Assembly (NCBI GenBank): GCA_014284505.1
Contig: JAAFYY010000001.1
Span: 3,658,001-3,722,000 of the forward strand
DNA length: 64,000 bases
Source of the DNA: Streptacidiphilus sp. 4-A2
GTDB lineage: Bacteria; Actinomycetota; Actinomycetes; Streptomycetales; Streptomycetaceae
Direction of reading: 5' to 3'
Shown here: in pieces, positions 8,979-19,423 of the stretch
Layout of the letters: each line of letters opens with the position of its first letter
Numbering within the stretch: position 1 is the stretch's first letter
Notes under the pieces: model-generated
What the model saw: the letters and a program-made list of their open reading frames with translations, nothing else
Database searches by the model: none
What the model was told of the DNA's origin: nothing
Program-made: the position numbers and the translations under genes

Positions 8979-10248
8979 ATGCTAGAGCTGTTCCCGCAGG
9001 CGGACCCGGACGGTCACCCGCGCAGGCATGCGGTCGGCACGGTGGGCACCGACGCCCCCGCCAACCACACGCGTCCGGACGAGCTCGGCGACTCCCCGCA
9101 CGCCGAGTCGGTACTGGAACTCGCCGCCGCCCTCCAGCGCAGCCTGCTGCCCCAGCTCCCGTCCAACCTGCCCGGCGTCGAGATCGCCTACCGCTACCTG
9201 CCCAGCAACGACGTGATCCAGGTCGGCGGCGACTGGTTCGACGCGATCGTGCTGCCCGGCAAGCGAATAGGGCTGGTGGTCGGCGATGTGATGGGCCACG
9301 GGGTGGCCTCGGCGACCATGATGGGCCAGCTGCGCACGGCGGTGCAGACCCTGGCCGTGCTCGGCCTGCCGCCGCAGGAGCTGCTGCGGCACCTGGACGA
9401 CACCGCCCGCCGCCTCTCCGACACCCACCTGGCCACCTGCCTGTACGCCGTCTACGACCCGGTCAGCCGGCGCTGCACGCTCGCCAACGCCGGGCACCTG
9501 CCGCCGGTACTGGCCCGCCCCGGGGAGCCCGGGCGACTGCTGGAGATCCCCACCGGAGTGCCCATCGGCGTGGGCGGCCACGCCTTCGACGCGGTCGAGT
9601 TCGAGATCGAGGACGGCGACACCCTGGTGCTGTTCACCGACGGCCTGGTGGAGACCCCCAAGCGCGACTTCAGCGACGGCCTGGAGATCCTGCGCCAGGC
9701 CCTGCCGGTGGCGCGGGAAGCCGCTGGAGGACGCCTGCGCCCAGGTGATCGAGGCCCTGGACACGGCGCCGCGCGGGGACGACGCGGCCCTGCTGATGGC
9801 CAGGTTCAGCGGCATCCCCAGCCGCAATGTCGCCCGCTGGGCCCTGGAGCCCGCGCCCGCGGCGGCCGGGCAGGCCCGGCGGCTGATCCGCGGTGTGCTC
9901 GAACGCTGGCAGCTGGGGCATCTGGCGCCGCTCGCCGAGCTGCTGGCCAGCGAGCTGGTCGGGAACAGCGTCCGCTTCGCCTCCCGCCCGATCGGGCTGC
10001 GGCTGCTCTACACGGACACGCTGACCTGCGAGATCCACGACGACTGCCACACCCTGCCCGTCCCGCGGACCACGCACGAACTCAGCGACAAGGGGCGCGG
10101 GCTGTCGATAGTCAGCGCGCTGTCGCACCGCTGGGGCACCAACCGCACCGACACCGGGAAGATCGTCTGGTTCGAACTCGAACCGGGGCTTCCCGCCGGC
10201 ACCGACCGGGCGCGGGCCACCGAGAGAGCACAGGGAAGGACACCATGA
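8979..10248 (+). CDS. PP2C/SpoIIE-type serine phosphatase with C-terminal anti-sigma-like ATPase domain
   Basis: Cytoplasmic phosphatase that in its family dephosphorylates anti-sigma-factor antagonists. The ATG at 8979 follows GGGAGGAG with good spacing. SpoIIE domain (about residues 45-245): SLLPQLPSNLPGVEIAYRYL, VGGDWFDAI, VVGDVMGHGVASA (metal-binding Asp and Gly) and LVLFTDGLVE. After a frameshift near 9725 a HATPase_c_2 domain follows, with ELLASELVGNSVRFA (N-box) and DKGRGLSIVSAL (G-box). Not preceded by PAS or GAF. The stop overlaps the methyltransferase start at 10245 (ATGA), so the two are co-translated. Confidence 0.9.
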
Positions 10249-11055
10249 CGGACCAGACGTGGATCCCGGAGGAGGTGGACGCCGACCGGCCGAGCATCGC
10301 CCGGATCTACGACTTCTACCTCGGCGGCAACCACAACCTCCGGTGGACCGGGAGGCGGCCCGGCAGGTGGTCGAGATGGCGCCGGAACTGCCCGAGATCA
10401 TGCGGGTCAACCGCGCCTTCCTGCGGCGCGCGGTGCACCACCTGGTCGAGGCCGGGATCCGCAACTTCCTCGACCTCGGGTCGGGCATCCCGACGGTCGG
10501 CAATGTGCACGAGATCGCCCAGGCCTTCGACCCGACCGCGCGGGTGTGTACGTCGACAACGACTCGGTCGCCGTCGCCCACAGCCGGGAGATCCTGAACG
10601 GCAACGACCGCGCCATGGCCATCCGGGCCGACCTGCGCGACCCGGCCTCGGTGCTGGACGACCCCGAGGTCAACCGGCTGCTGCTGCTCGGCCTCGGCGA
10701 ACCGATGGCGGTGCTGATGAGCGCCGTGCTCCACTTCGTGCCCGACGACGACGAGGCCGCCGCGCTGGTCGCCGCCTACCGGGACGCGATGCCCTCGGGC
10801 AGCTATCTGGTGCTGTCCCACGCGAGCGACCGGGTGACCCAGGCCAACCGCGTCGGCCCGGCCGCGGACCAGTACTCGCGCACCGTCGCGCCGATGAAGC
10901 TGCGCTCGCTGGAGGAGGTGACCGGGCTGCTGGACGGCTTCGAGATCCTCGACCCGGGCGTCGTCTACTGCTCGCAGTGGCGCCCCGACCCCGAGGACGG
11001 ACCGGTCCCGGCCGACCCGCTGCCCACGGCGTGCGCCCTGGCCAGGAAGCGCTAG
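10245..11055 (+). CDS. SAM-dependent methyltransferase, Methyltransf_19 (S-adenosyl methyltransferase) family
   Basis: Member of an actinobacterial family of predicted methyltransferases of unknown substrate. N-terminal signature PSIARIYDFYLGGNHN, then MRVNRAFLRRAVHHLVEAGI, SAM-binding motif FLDLGSGIPTVGNVHE, acidic motif VYVDNDSVAVAH, and a later LMSAVLHFVPDDDEAAALV motif. About 270 residues, the usual length. Frameshifts near 10340 and 10547. Translationally coupled to the upstream phosphatase, a pairing that hints at a signalling rather than metabolic role (inference). Confidence 0.88.
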
Positions 11056-11063
11056 GAACGCGG

Positions 11064-11893
11064 GTGACCCTCGCCGTCGCCCACCGCGGCGATCCGCTGC
11101 TGTTCCGGGAGAACACCATGCCCTCGCTGGCCTCCGCGGTCGCGGGGGGCGCGGACTGGGTCGAGGTGGACGTCAAGCTCACCCGGGACGGGGTGCCGGT
11201 ACTGCTGCACGACGACACCCTGCTCCGGCTCTGGCAGCACGACCGCCGGGTCGACGCGCTGACCTGGGCCGAGCTCACCCGGCTCACCGGGGGCGGGATC
11301 CCCGCCCTGCGGGAGGCGCTGGAGTTCGCCCGCGACAGCCGGGTGCCGCTGATGGTCGACCTGCCCGCCCGGCCGAGGGCGAGGCCGCGCTGGAGCTGGT
11401 GCGCACCCTGGACTGCCTCGACTGGACGGTGTTCACCGGGATCCCGGAGGCGCTGGCGCGGATCCGCGAGCAGGTCCCGGCGGCGGTGATCGCGATGAGC
11501 TGGGAGTCGCCGCTGCCGCCGCGGGCGGAGCTGGTCCGGCGGGTGCGCCCGGACTACTTCAACCAGTACTACCGCTGGCTCACGGCCGGCCGCATCGCCC
11601 GGCTGCACCGGGCCGGGATGAAGGTCTCCACCTGGACCGTCGACCGCCCGGCGACCATGGCGGCGCTGGCGGCGGCCGGAGTGGACGCGATCATCAGCAA
11701 TGACCTGCGGGCCCTGCGGCGCGCCCTGGCCACCGGCTCCGGCCGCCCCGCCCGCCCGCCCCGCCCGCACCGCCCGCTCCGCCCCGCTGACCCGGGGACG
11801 GCCGCCGGGCCCCGCTACACCCCGGCCCGCCCGCCGCAGCGGGCACCCCCTCGACCTGCCGCCCGGGGTGGCTGCCTAGACTCCCCCGCGTGA
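11064..11893 (+). CDS. Glycerophosphodiester phosphodiesterase
   Basis: GDPD-family hydrolase that cleaves glycerophosphodiesters. GTG start at 11064, eight bases after the methyltransferase stop. Catalytic signature: AHRGDPLLFRENT (HRG...EN) at residues 7-19, then DWVEVDVKLTRDGVPVLLHD (E-x-D metal ligands and HD). The C-terminal barrel strand is MKVSTWTVDRPATMAALAAA followed by VDAIISNDL. One frameshift near 11372. As read, the ORF runs through a low-complexity PRPHRPLRP tail to a stop overlapping the next gene's GTG. A further lost base could place the true stop at about 11790. Confidence 0.86.
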
Positions 11894-12341
11894 CGAAGCT
11901 CTTCTTGATCCTGCATATAGTCGCGGCCATTGTCGCGATCGGTCCGGTCGCCGTGGCGGCCAGCATGTTCCCCCGGTGGCCCGGCGGGCACTGGCCGCGG
12001 GCGCCGACGGCGACTCCGGCGCCACCCTCGGCGTACTCAACCGGATCTGCAAGGTGTACGCGCTGGTGGCCATCGCGGTGCCGATGTTCGGCTTCGCGGC
12101 AGCCGGAGTGATGAAGGTCACCGGACAGACCTGGGTGGTGGTCTCCATCCTGCTGACCGTGGTCGCCGCGGCGGTTCTCGGCGGACTGGTGCTGCCCCGG
12201 CAGACCGCGCTGCTGAACGCGGACACCGCAACGGTCAAGGCCAGCAAGCAGCTGGCGATGTTCACCGGCATCTTCAACCTGCTCTGGGTGGCGGTCACGA
12301 TCATCATGATCGTCCGCCCGGGTTCGACGCTGGGGCACTGA
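11890..12341 (+). CDS. Small integral membrane protein (DUF2269-like)
   Basis: About 150-residue protein with four predicted membrane helices: LFLILHIVAAIVAIGPVAVA, ALVAIAVPMFGFAAAGVM, TWVVVSILLTVVAAAVLGG and MFTGIFNLLWVAVTIIMIV. The His in the first helix and the overall plan recall the DUF2269 predicted integral-membrane family. The GTG start at 11890 overlaps the preceding stop (GTGA). One frameshift near 11970 joins the first helix to the rest. Function unknown. Confidence 0.75.
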
Positions 12342-12491
12342 GACTCCGGGCCGCCGCGACCGACCGGTAGTGGCCGCCCGGAGGCGCCGGGCACCGCACA
12401 GGTAATACGGTGGGGCCGTATCCCTTGTCTTGTGCGCCCCTCGCCGGAGCCCCGGCCCGGTCCGCGCAGCGAAGCGCGGAAGGGGCGCCGG

Positions 12492-14804
12492 ATGGGCAAC
12501 CAGGGCGACGGCGACGGCTTGCCGCTACGGGCCGAAGAGGTGCTCGACGCCGCCGGGATCGGTGTCTGGCGCTGGAACCGGCCCGAGGAGCAACTGGAGC
12601 TGGACCCGGTGTGCGCGGGGCTGCTGGGGGCGGAATCCGGGGGCCGGATGGCCGCCCGCGAGCTGCGGGCGCTGCTGCACGCGGAGGACTTCGTCCAGCT
12701 CCAGTCCGCGGCCCAGCTGGCGATCGGCGAGCAGCAGGGGTTCCAGGCCCGGGTGCGGGTGATGACCGACAAGGGCCGGGTGCTCCGGGCGCTGCTGCTG
12801 CAACTGGTCCCCGGCCCCCGGCCGGCCCCTGGCCGCTGCTGGGTACCGCGGTGGCAACCCAGCTGCCGCCGGATGGCATCGACCGTCCCTTTCACTCCGA
12901 CCATCCGCTTCACGCTGATCATCCGCTTCACGCCGACCAGCCCTTTCACTCGGGCTATTCCTCTCCCACCAGTCACCCCAATCACTCCGTTCAGCCCGCT
13001 CACATCAGCGGTTCCGATCACGCCAGCCTGTCGGAGGACCTGGCGCTGGAAGCCGAGCTGCGGCAGATCGAGGGGCTCAACCAGGCCCCGACCGCCTTCG
13101 CGCCGCCCCGGATGCCGACCCCGCCGGGCCCGGGCCGCGATCTGCGGCGCTCGCGGGAGGCGTTCCTGCTGGACGCCGGGCGGGCGCTGGCCGAGGCCGA
13201 CACCACCAGCGAGGTGCTGCGGGTGGTCGCCTCGCTGTCCATGCCCGGCTTCTCCCCGACGGCCTGGCCGTCTTCGGGATCGAGGGCGCCATGCTCACCG
13301 TGGTCGGCCAGCACGGGCACCGGGTCGACGACGAGGCACCGTTCCGGATGTCGCTGGCCGCCGACTACCCGGGGGCCGAGGTCGCCCGCACCGGCCGGCC
13401 GGTCTACCTGTCCTCGCCCGAGGAGTACCAGCTCCGCTTCCCGGCGACCTGGCCGCTGGCGGAGGGCTTCGGCCGCCGCTCCTGGGCCTTCCTGCCGCTG
13501 GTCAGCGCCGGGCGCACCACCGGCACCTGGCTGGCGGCCTTCAGCGAGCCGGCCGAGTTCACCGCGGACGAGCGGGCGGTGCTGACCACGGTCGCCCGGA
13601 TGCTCTCGCAGGCCCTGGAACGGGCCCACACCAACGAGTCGGAGCGGGCGCTGTCGCTGGGGCTGCGGCGCAGCATGGCCGCGGGCACCCCGGTGACCAC
13701 CGGAATGACAGTCGCCAGCCGCTATGTGCCGACCGGCGGCGGGCTGATGGTCGGCGGTGACTGGTACGACCTGATCGACCTGCCGGGCGGCCGGTTCGCG
13801 CTGGTGATCGGCGATGTCGAGGGCCATGACGTGCACGCCGCCAGCCTGATGGCGCAGCTGCGCACGGCGGTGCACGCCTACGCCGCCGAGGGCCACCACC
13901 CGGACGCGGTGCTCACCCGGACCTCCCGCTTCCTGGTCGGGCTCGACCAGGACCGCTTCGCCACCTGTGTCTATATCGAGGTCGACCCGGTCAGCGGGAC
14001 GCTGGCCATCGCCCGCGCCGGGCATCCGCACCCGGTGCTGCGGCTGCCGGACGGCACCTGCCTGCTGCGGCATGTGGCCGGCGGCCTGCCGCTGGGCCTG
14101 ATGCCGGACGGCGAGGACTACCCGGTGACCACCATGGAGCTCCATGTGGGCGAGGTGATGCTGCTGTGCACCGACGGGCTGATCGAGACCGGCGGTCATG
14201 ACTTCTACAGCGGCTGGGTCCGGGTACGCGACACCATGGCGCCCGCCTCCGCCGACGACCGGAGGGCATGGCGGACGCGCTGATCAGGCGGTGCACGGCC
14301 CGGCCTCGCACAGCGGCGCGGGCCATCTGGCCGACCGCCGCGAGGACGACATCGCCCTGCTGCTGCTGCGCCGCGACCCGGTCGGCCCGGAGCCGGAACC
14401 CCGGCCCGGCAGCTGTGCTGACCGTGGCCCAGGACCAGCCGGAGCGGATCGCCGGGGTCCGTGCCGAGCTGCGCGCGATCCTGCACGACTGGGCCGCGCC
14501 GGACCAGGTGGACGCGGCGCTGCTGCTGGCCTCGGAGCTGCTGGCGAACGTGCTGGTGCACACCGACCAGGAGGCGACGCTGGTGGCGGCGCTGTTCGGG
14601 GCCGGCGGGGAGCGCCGGCTGCGGGTCGAGGTCAGCGACCGGAGCGACGAGCTGCCGCACCGGCGCACCCCCGGCGAGATGGCCTCCTCCGGGCGCGGGC
14701 TGATCCTGCTGGAACTGCTGGCCGACCACTGGGGCATGCAGCCGCGCGGGCAGGGCAAGTGCATCTGGTTCGAACTGGACGAGTCCGCCGACCGGTTCGG
14801 CTGA
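12492..14804 (+). CDS. Multidomain PP2C/SpoIIE phosphatase: PAS-like, GAF, SpoIIE, HATPase
   Basis: Putative sensor phosphatase. Order: PAS-like N-terminus (VLDAAGIGVWRWNRPEEQLE), a His-rich linker with HSDHPL/HADHPL repeats (12887-12955), a helical segment (SLSEDLALEAELRQIEGLNQ), a GAF domain (FRMSLAADYPGAEVARTGRP to FTADERAVLTTVARM), a SpoIIE phosphatase (VGGDWYDLIDL, VIGDVEGHDVHAA, LLCTDGLIE) and a HATPase_c_2 domain (LLASELLANVLVHT, SSGRGLILLELL). About 770 residues after correcting frameshifts near 12825, 13265, 14265 and 14390. Start chosen at the ATG at 12492 after AAGGGG; an in-frame start exists at 12432. Related in plan to the phosphatase at 8979 but larger. Confidence 0.85.
12887..12955. 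repeat. 18-bp tandem repeats encoding a His-rich linker
   Basis: Roughly three and a half copies of an 18-bp unit (CACGCYGAYCATCCGCTT type). They encode six-residue HADHPL-like repeats in the linker between the PAS-like and GAF domains of the phosphatase. The patch is visibly less GC-rich than its surroundings. A zinc- or nickel-responsive linker is conceivable but unproven. Confidence 0.75.
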
Positions 14805-14810
14805 CACCCG

Positions 14811-14842
14811 CCGCCCCGGCAGCCGGGCGGCTGCCGGGGCGG
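14811..14842. terminator. Convergent terminator hairpin
   Basis: Perfect 14-bp inverted repeat CCGCCCCGGCAGCC (14811-14824), loop GGGC, then GGCTGCCGGGGCGG. It sits in the 41-bp gap between the phosphatase stop (14804, plus) and the GH65 stop (14846, minus), so it can serve both strands. Confidence 0.85.
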
Positions 14843-14845
14843 GCG

Positions 14846-17192
14846 TCAGCTGCCGTGGCGGCGGCGGGCGGGCTGCCGGCCGGGCGGCTGCGTGGGCTCG
14901 GGCCGGCTGGTACGCGCGAGCCGTTCGTAGGTCAGCGGCTTGTCCATGGTCAGCAGCACTTCCTCACCGCAGTGCCGCAGTGCCAGCGGCTCGCCCTCGA
15001 CCAGGGTGTAGCGGACCTCGTCCTGGGTGACCTCGACCCGCAGTTTCCGGCCGCGGAACAGCAGCCGGAAGGCGACCCGGGTGAGCCGCTGCGGCAGCCG
15101 CGGGCGAAGGACAGCATTCCGAGTTCAGCCGCAGTCCGCCGAAGCCCGCCACCAGCGCGATCCAGGCCCCGGCCAGGGAGGCCAGGTGCAGGCCGTCACG
15201 GGTGTTGTGCTCCAGGTTGTCGAGGTCCATCAGCGCGGCCTCGCCGAGGTAGTCGTAGGCCAGGTCCAGATGGCCCACCTCGGCCGCGACCACGGACTGG
15301 CACTGCGCCGACAGCGAGGAGTCGCGGACGGTCAGCGCCTCGTAGTAGGCGAAGTTGATCGCCTTCTGCTCGGCGTCGAAGGCGTCCCGACCATCGACAT
15401 GGCGAGCACCAGGTCGGCCTGCTTGATCACCTGCTTGCGGTAGAGGTCGAAGTAGGGGAAGTTCAGCAGCAGCGGGTACTGCTCGGGGGCGGTGTGGTCG
15501 AAGTCCCAGACCTGGTGCCCGGTGAACCCGGACGCCTGCTCGTGCACCCCCAGGTCCTCGTTGAAGGGCAGGGTGATCGCCTCGGCGGCGTCGCGCCAGG
15601 CGGCGGTCTCCTCCTCGTCCACGCCCAGGGTCGCCGCCTGCGCCGGGTAGCGCTCGGCGGTGTCGGCGGCGGCGCGCAGGTTCGCCTGCGCCATCAGGTT
15701 GGTGTACAGGTTGTCGTCGGCCACCGCGCTGTACTCGTCCGGTCCGGTGACGCCGTCGATGTGGAAGGCCCCGGCGTGGTCGTGGTGGCCCAGTGAGCGC
15801 CACAGCCGGGCGGTCTCCACCAGCAGTTCCACCCCGGTCTCGCGTTCGAACGTCTCGTCGCCGGTGATCTCGGCGCAGCGGACCACGGCGTAGGCGATGT
15901 CGGCGTTGACATGGAAGGCCGCCGTCCCGGCCGGCCAGTAGCTGGACGCCTCCTCGCCGTTGATGGTGCGCCAGGGGAAGGCGGCGCCGGCCAGTCCGAG
16001 CTGGGCGGCCCGCGCCCGGGCGGCGGGCAGCGTGCTCTGCCGCCAGCGCAGGGCCTGGACCACGGCCTCCGGCAGGGTGTAGGACAGCATCGGCAGCACA
16101 AAGGTCTCGGTGTCCCAGAAGGTGTGGCCGTCGTAGCCGGAGCCGGTCAGCCCCTTGGCGCCGAGTGCCCGGGACTCGGCCCTGGCGCCCGCCTGGAGCA
16201 CATGGAACATGGCGAAGCGGACCGCCTGCTGGATCTCCGCGTCCCCCGACCTCGACGTCCGCGCGCTCCAGAAGTCGTCGAGGTAGCCGCGCTGCTGGTC
16301 CAGCAGGCCCTGCCAGCCGGTGCTGCGGGCCCCGGCCAGGGCTGCCGCGACCTGGTCCCGGACCGCCGACAGCGAGCGTTCCGCCGACCAGCCGTAGGCG
16401 ACGAACTTCTCCACCCGCAGCTGCTCGCCGGGCGCAGCACCGCGGTCACGGTGTACCGGGCCACATGCGGGCCGGCCTCGGACGTCCAGGTGGTGCCCCG
16501 CGGGCCGTCCAGCACATGGTCGGCCGCGGCGGCGAGCCGCAGCCCGCTGCGGACGGTGCTGTGCGCCAGGCCCAGCCGCATCCCCTCGGCGAGGGACTGC
16601 TCGGGCTGAGCGGGGCTTCGAGGGCGGCGGCGACCCGGGGGTCGGCCGACTGGTAGACCACGCGCTCGTCGGCGACCAGCTCGGACTGGACCACCACCCG
16701 CACCTCGCCGTCCACCGGCTCCACCTCGTAGGCCACCGCGGCGATGGCGCGCTCGGTGAAGGAGATCAGCCGGGTGGAGCGGACCCGCACCGTGCAGCCC
16801 GCCGGGGAGGTCCACTCGCAGCTGCGCCGGAGCACCCCGGCCCGCAGGTCCAGCTCCCGCTCGTGCGAGTGCAGCCGGCCGTAGCGCAGGTCGAAGGGCT
16901 CGTCGTCGACCAGCAGCCGGATGATCTTGCCGTCGGTGACATTGACCAGGGTCTGCCCGGACTCCGGGTAGCCGTATCCGGCCTCGGCGTAGGGCAGCGG
17001 GTGCAGCTCGTAGACCCCGTTGAGGTAGGAGCCGGGCAGGCCGCTGGGCTCCCCCTCGTCCAGATTGCCGCGCCAGCCGATATGGCCGTTGGAGAGCGCG
17101 AACAGCGACTCGCTCTGCGGCAGCACGTCCAGCCGCAGCTCGGTCTCCCGCAGCGCCCAGGGTTCGACGGTGAAGGCGCCCTGGCTGATCAT
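14846..17192 (-). CDS. Glycoside hydrolase family 65 disaccharide phosphorylase
   Basis: Cytoplasmic (alpha/alpha)6-barrel enzyme that phosphorolyses an alpha-linked glucose disaccharide to beta-glucose-1-phosphate plus glucose; linkage specificity (maltose, trehalose, kojibiose or nigerose) cannot be read off. N-terminus ESLFALSNGHIGWRGNL is typical. The catalytic-acid region FHIDGVTGPDEYSAVADDN contains the conserved Glu. LTGSGYDGHTFWDTETFVLP and DRKQ-type residues (DLYRKQVIKQADLVLAM) line the active site. About 780 residues once frameshifts near 16615, 16435, 15390 and 15110 are corrected. The start ATG at 17192 overlaps the HAD phosphatase stop (ATGA), and that partner would convert the beta-glucose-1-phosphate. 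Confidence 0.88.
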
Positions 17193-17958
17193 CGGCCGCC
17201 TCCGTCCACGGTGCCGGCGGAGCCGCCGTCCAGCAGGTCGGCGAGGTCGGTGACCACGGTGTCGGCGCCGTGCCGCCGCAGCTCCTCGGCCTGGCCGACC
17301 CGGTCCACGCCGACCACCCAGCCGAATCCGCCGGCGCGTCCGGCCTCCATGCCGACCAGGGCGTCCTCGTAGACCACCGCCTGCCGGGGCTCGGCGCCGA
17401 GCATCCGGGCGGCCTCCAGGAAGGTGTCCGGACGCGGCTTGCCGGCGAGTCCCTCCCGCGCAGCGACCGTCGCGTCCACCCGGACCTCAAGGAACTTCTC
17501 GATCCCGGCCGCGACGATCACGTCATGGCAGTTGGCGCTGGAGGAGACCACGGCGGTGCGCAGCCCGGCCGCCGGGCCGCCTCCAGATAGCGCACCGAGC
17601 CCGGGTAGGCCTGCACGCCCTGGGTCCTGATCTTCTCCAGTACCAGCCGGTTCTTGCGGTTGCCCAGGCCGCTGACGGTGTCGCGGTCCGACGGGTCGTC
17701 CGGGCCGCCCTCGGGCAGCTCGATCCCCCGGGAGTCGAGGAAGCTGCGTACGCCGTCGGCGCGCGGGCGGCCGTCCACATACTCGTCGTAGTCGGCCACC
17801 GGGTCGAACGGGCGGAAGCCCGCGCCGTCGCGCTGCCGCAGGAAGTCGTCGAACATCTCCTTCCAGGCCGCGGCGTGCACCACCGCGGTACGGGTGAGCA
17901 CCCCGTCGAGGTCGAACAGGCAGGTGGTGATGCCTTCGGGAAGGCCCAGCTTCGTCAT
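17189..17958 (-). CDS. HAD-superfamily beta-phosphoglucomutase
   Basis: Converts beta-glucose-1-phosphate to glucose-6-phosphate, the natural partner of a GH65 phosphorylase. Motif [19 protein letters not shown] carries the nucleophile and acid/base Asp pair (DxD). Motif II is [20 protein letters not shown]; the motif III Lys is [16 protein letters not shown]; motif IV is [19 protein letters not shown]. About 255 residues. One frameshift near 17578. It lies upstream of and translationally coupled to GH65 on the same strand, supporting a two-gene disaccharide-salvage operon. Confidence 0.88.
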
Positions 17959-18057
17959 GGTCGGCGCATTCCCCGCCGTTCGCTTCCGGAACGCCGGACG
18001 GGCGCACGTTCATCCGAACTGTCCTGGCGCACCACCGCGCCGCCGCCCGCGCGGGCC

Positions 18058-19314
18058 TCACCGGGCGCGGCTCGGCAGCAGCCCGACCGCGCGCTCGGCC
18101 AGCCTGAGCAGGCGGCGCGACCAGTCGTAGCGGTAGAGCCAGGCGAGGCGCTCGCGCTGGCGCGCGGAGGCCCGGTCCAGTTCCTCCATCAGCCGCCGGG
18201 AGCGGTGCTCCAGCGACAGCTCGTCCAGGATCCGGTCCACCTCGGCCAGCAGCGAGCCGTGCAGCTGCCAAGCGTGCGGATGCAGCCGGACCCGGTGCAG
18301 CAGCATCTGCGCGACCCGTTCGCGGCTGGCCCAGGCCGCGTCCAGCTCCGCGTTCATCCGTGCCTCGGCCTGCTCGGCGTTCGCGCTGACCTGAGTGGTC
18401 ACCAGTACCGCGAAGCTGACCAGGGCCGCGCCCAGATGGCCGAGCAGTTCCTCCAGCGCCACCGCGACATCGTGCGGGAACAGCTGCTCGGCGGGCTCCC
18501 CGCCGCTTTGCCAGGTCGGTCAGCGAACGGGCCATCACCCGGACCACCACCACGCAGATCTCCAGCGTGTCCAGGCCGGTCCGCAGCACCAGCCGGGACA
18601 GCAGCCCTCGCTGATCCTCGGGTTGAGCCGCAGGCTGTCCTCCGCCTGGCGGAGTGCGGCGTCCACCCGGGCGATGTCCTGGTCCAGGTCGCGCGCCTCG
18701 TGCAGCCGGGCCTCGGTGCGCTCGACCGGCGCCGGCGCGTCCAGCTCCGCGGAGATGCTCAGCAGCAGGTGGCGCACCCGGCGGGCCAGGTCCTCGATGG
18801 ACTCCCCGGGCGGTCTCCACCCACACCGGCGGGGCGAACAGCAGGTTGAACAGCAGGCCCACCCCGGCCCCGATGATGGTCTCCAGCACCCGGTCCAGGC
18901 CTGGCTGGCGAGCCGGGTGACCCCGAGCACCAGCATGGCGCTGATCGCGACCTCGTTGACGAACTCGTCCACCCGGACGAAGCGGCCCACGGTCAGCGCG
19001 GCCAGGATGATCAGGCCCAGGCTCCACCAGCTGAGGCCCATCACCGCGCTGAACGCGCTGGCCATCAGCACCCCGACCACCACCGCGACCACCCGGCGCA
19101 GGCTGGTGACCAGCGTCGAGTACAGGGTCACCTGGACCACCAGCAGCGCCGTCAGCGGGGCGGTCAGCGGGGCGGCCTCGCTGCTCAGCCGTTCGGCGAT
19201 GACAAAGGAGATCACCGCCGCCACGGTCGCGCGCAGCGACTGCACGACGACCGGGTCCTTGCGTCGTCGTTGCAGCTCGCCGACCAGGTCAGTGGGTCCG
19301 GGCACGCTGGGCAC
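18058..19314 (-). CDS. FUSC/ArAE-type integral membrane protein
   Basis: Membrane protein resembling aromatic-acid exporter or fusaric-acid resistance proteins. An N-terminal bundle of helices (TVAAVISFVIAERL, LTALLVVQVTLYSTLVTSL, VVAVVVGVLMASAFSAVMGL, LGLIILAALTVGRFVRV, IIGAGVGLLFNLLFAPPVWV) is followed by a long cytoplasmic, helical, Arg/Glu-rich C-terminal domain ending LAERAVGLLPSRAR. About 420 residues. Four frameshifts (near 18900, 18810, 18610 and 18505). ATG start at 19314. Transported substrate unknown. It is transcribed in the same direction as, and just upstream of, the HAD/GH65 pair, with a 99-bp gap. Confidence 0.8.
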
Positions 19315-19380
19315 GTCGGTGTATTCCCTTCCGGTGGGCGGGTGGACACCGCTGGGGCGGCATGCACACCGAATGCCCGA

Positions 19381-19406
19381 CCGGCCCCCGTCAAAACGGG
19401 GGCCGG
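19381..19406. terminator. Intrinsic terminator after the beta-helix glucanase gene
   Basis: Perfect 11-bp stem CCGGCCCCCGT (19381-19391), tetraloop CAAA, then ACGGGGGCCGG (19396-19406). It lies 17 bp downstream of the minus-strand stop at 19424 and upstream of the FUSC gene. Without a T-tract it is a typical actinobacterial hairpin terminator. Confidence 0.85.
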
Positions 19407-19423
19407 CTGCCCGGGTGGGGTGG

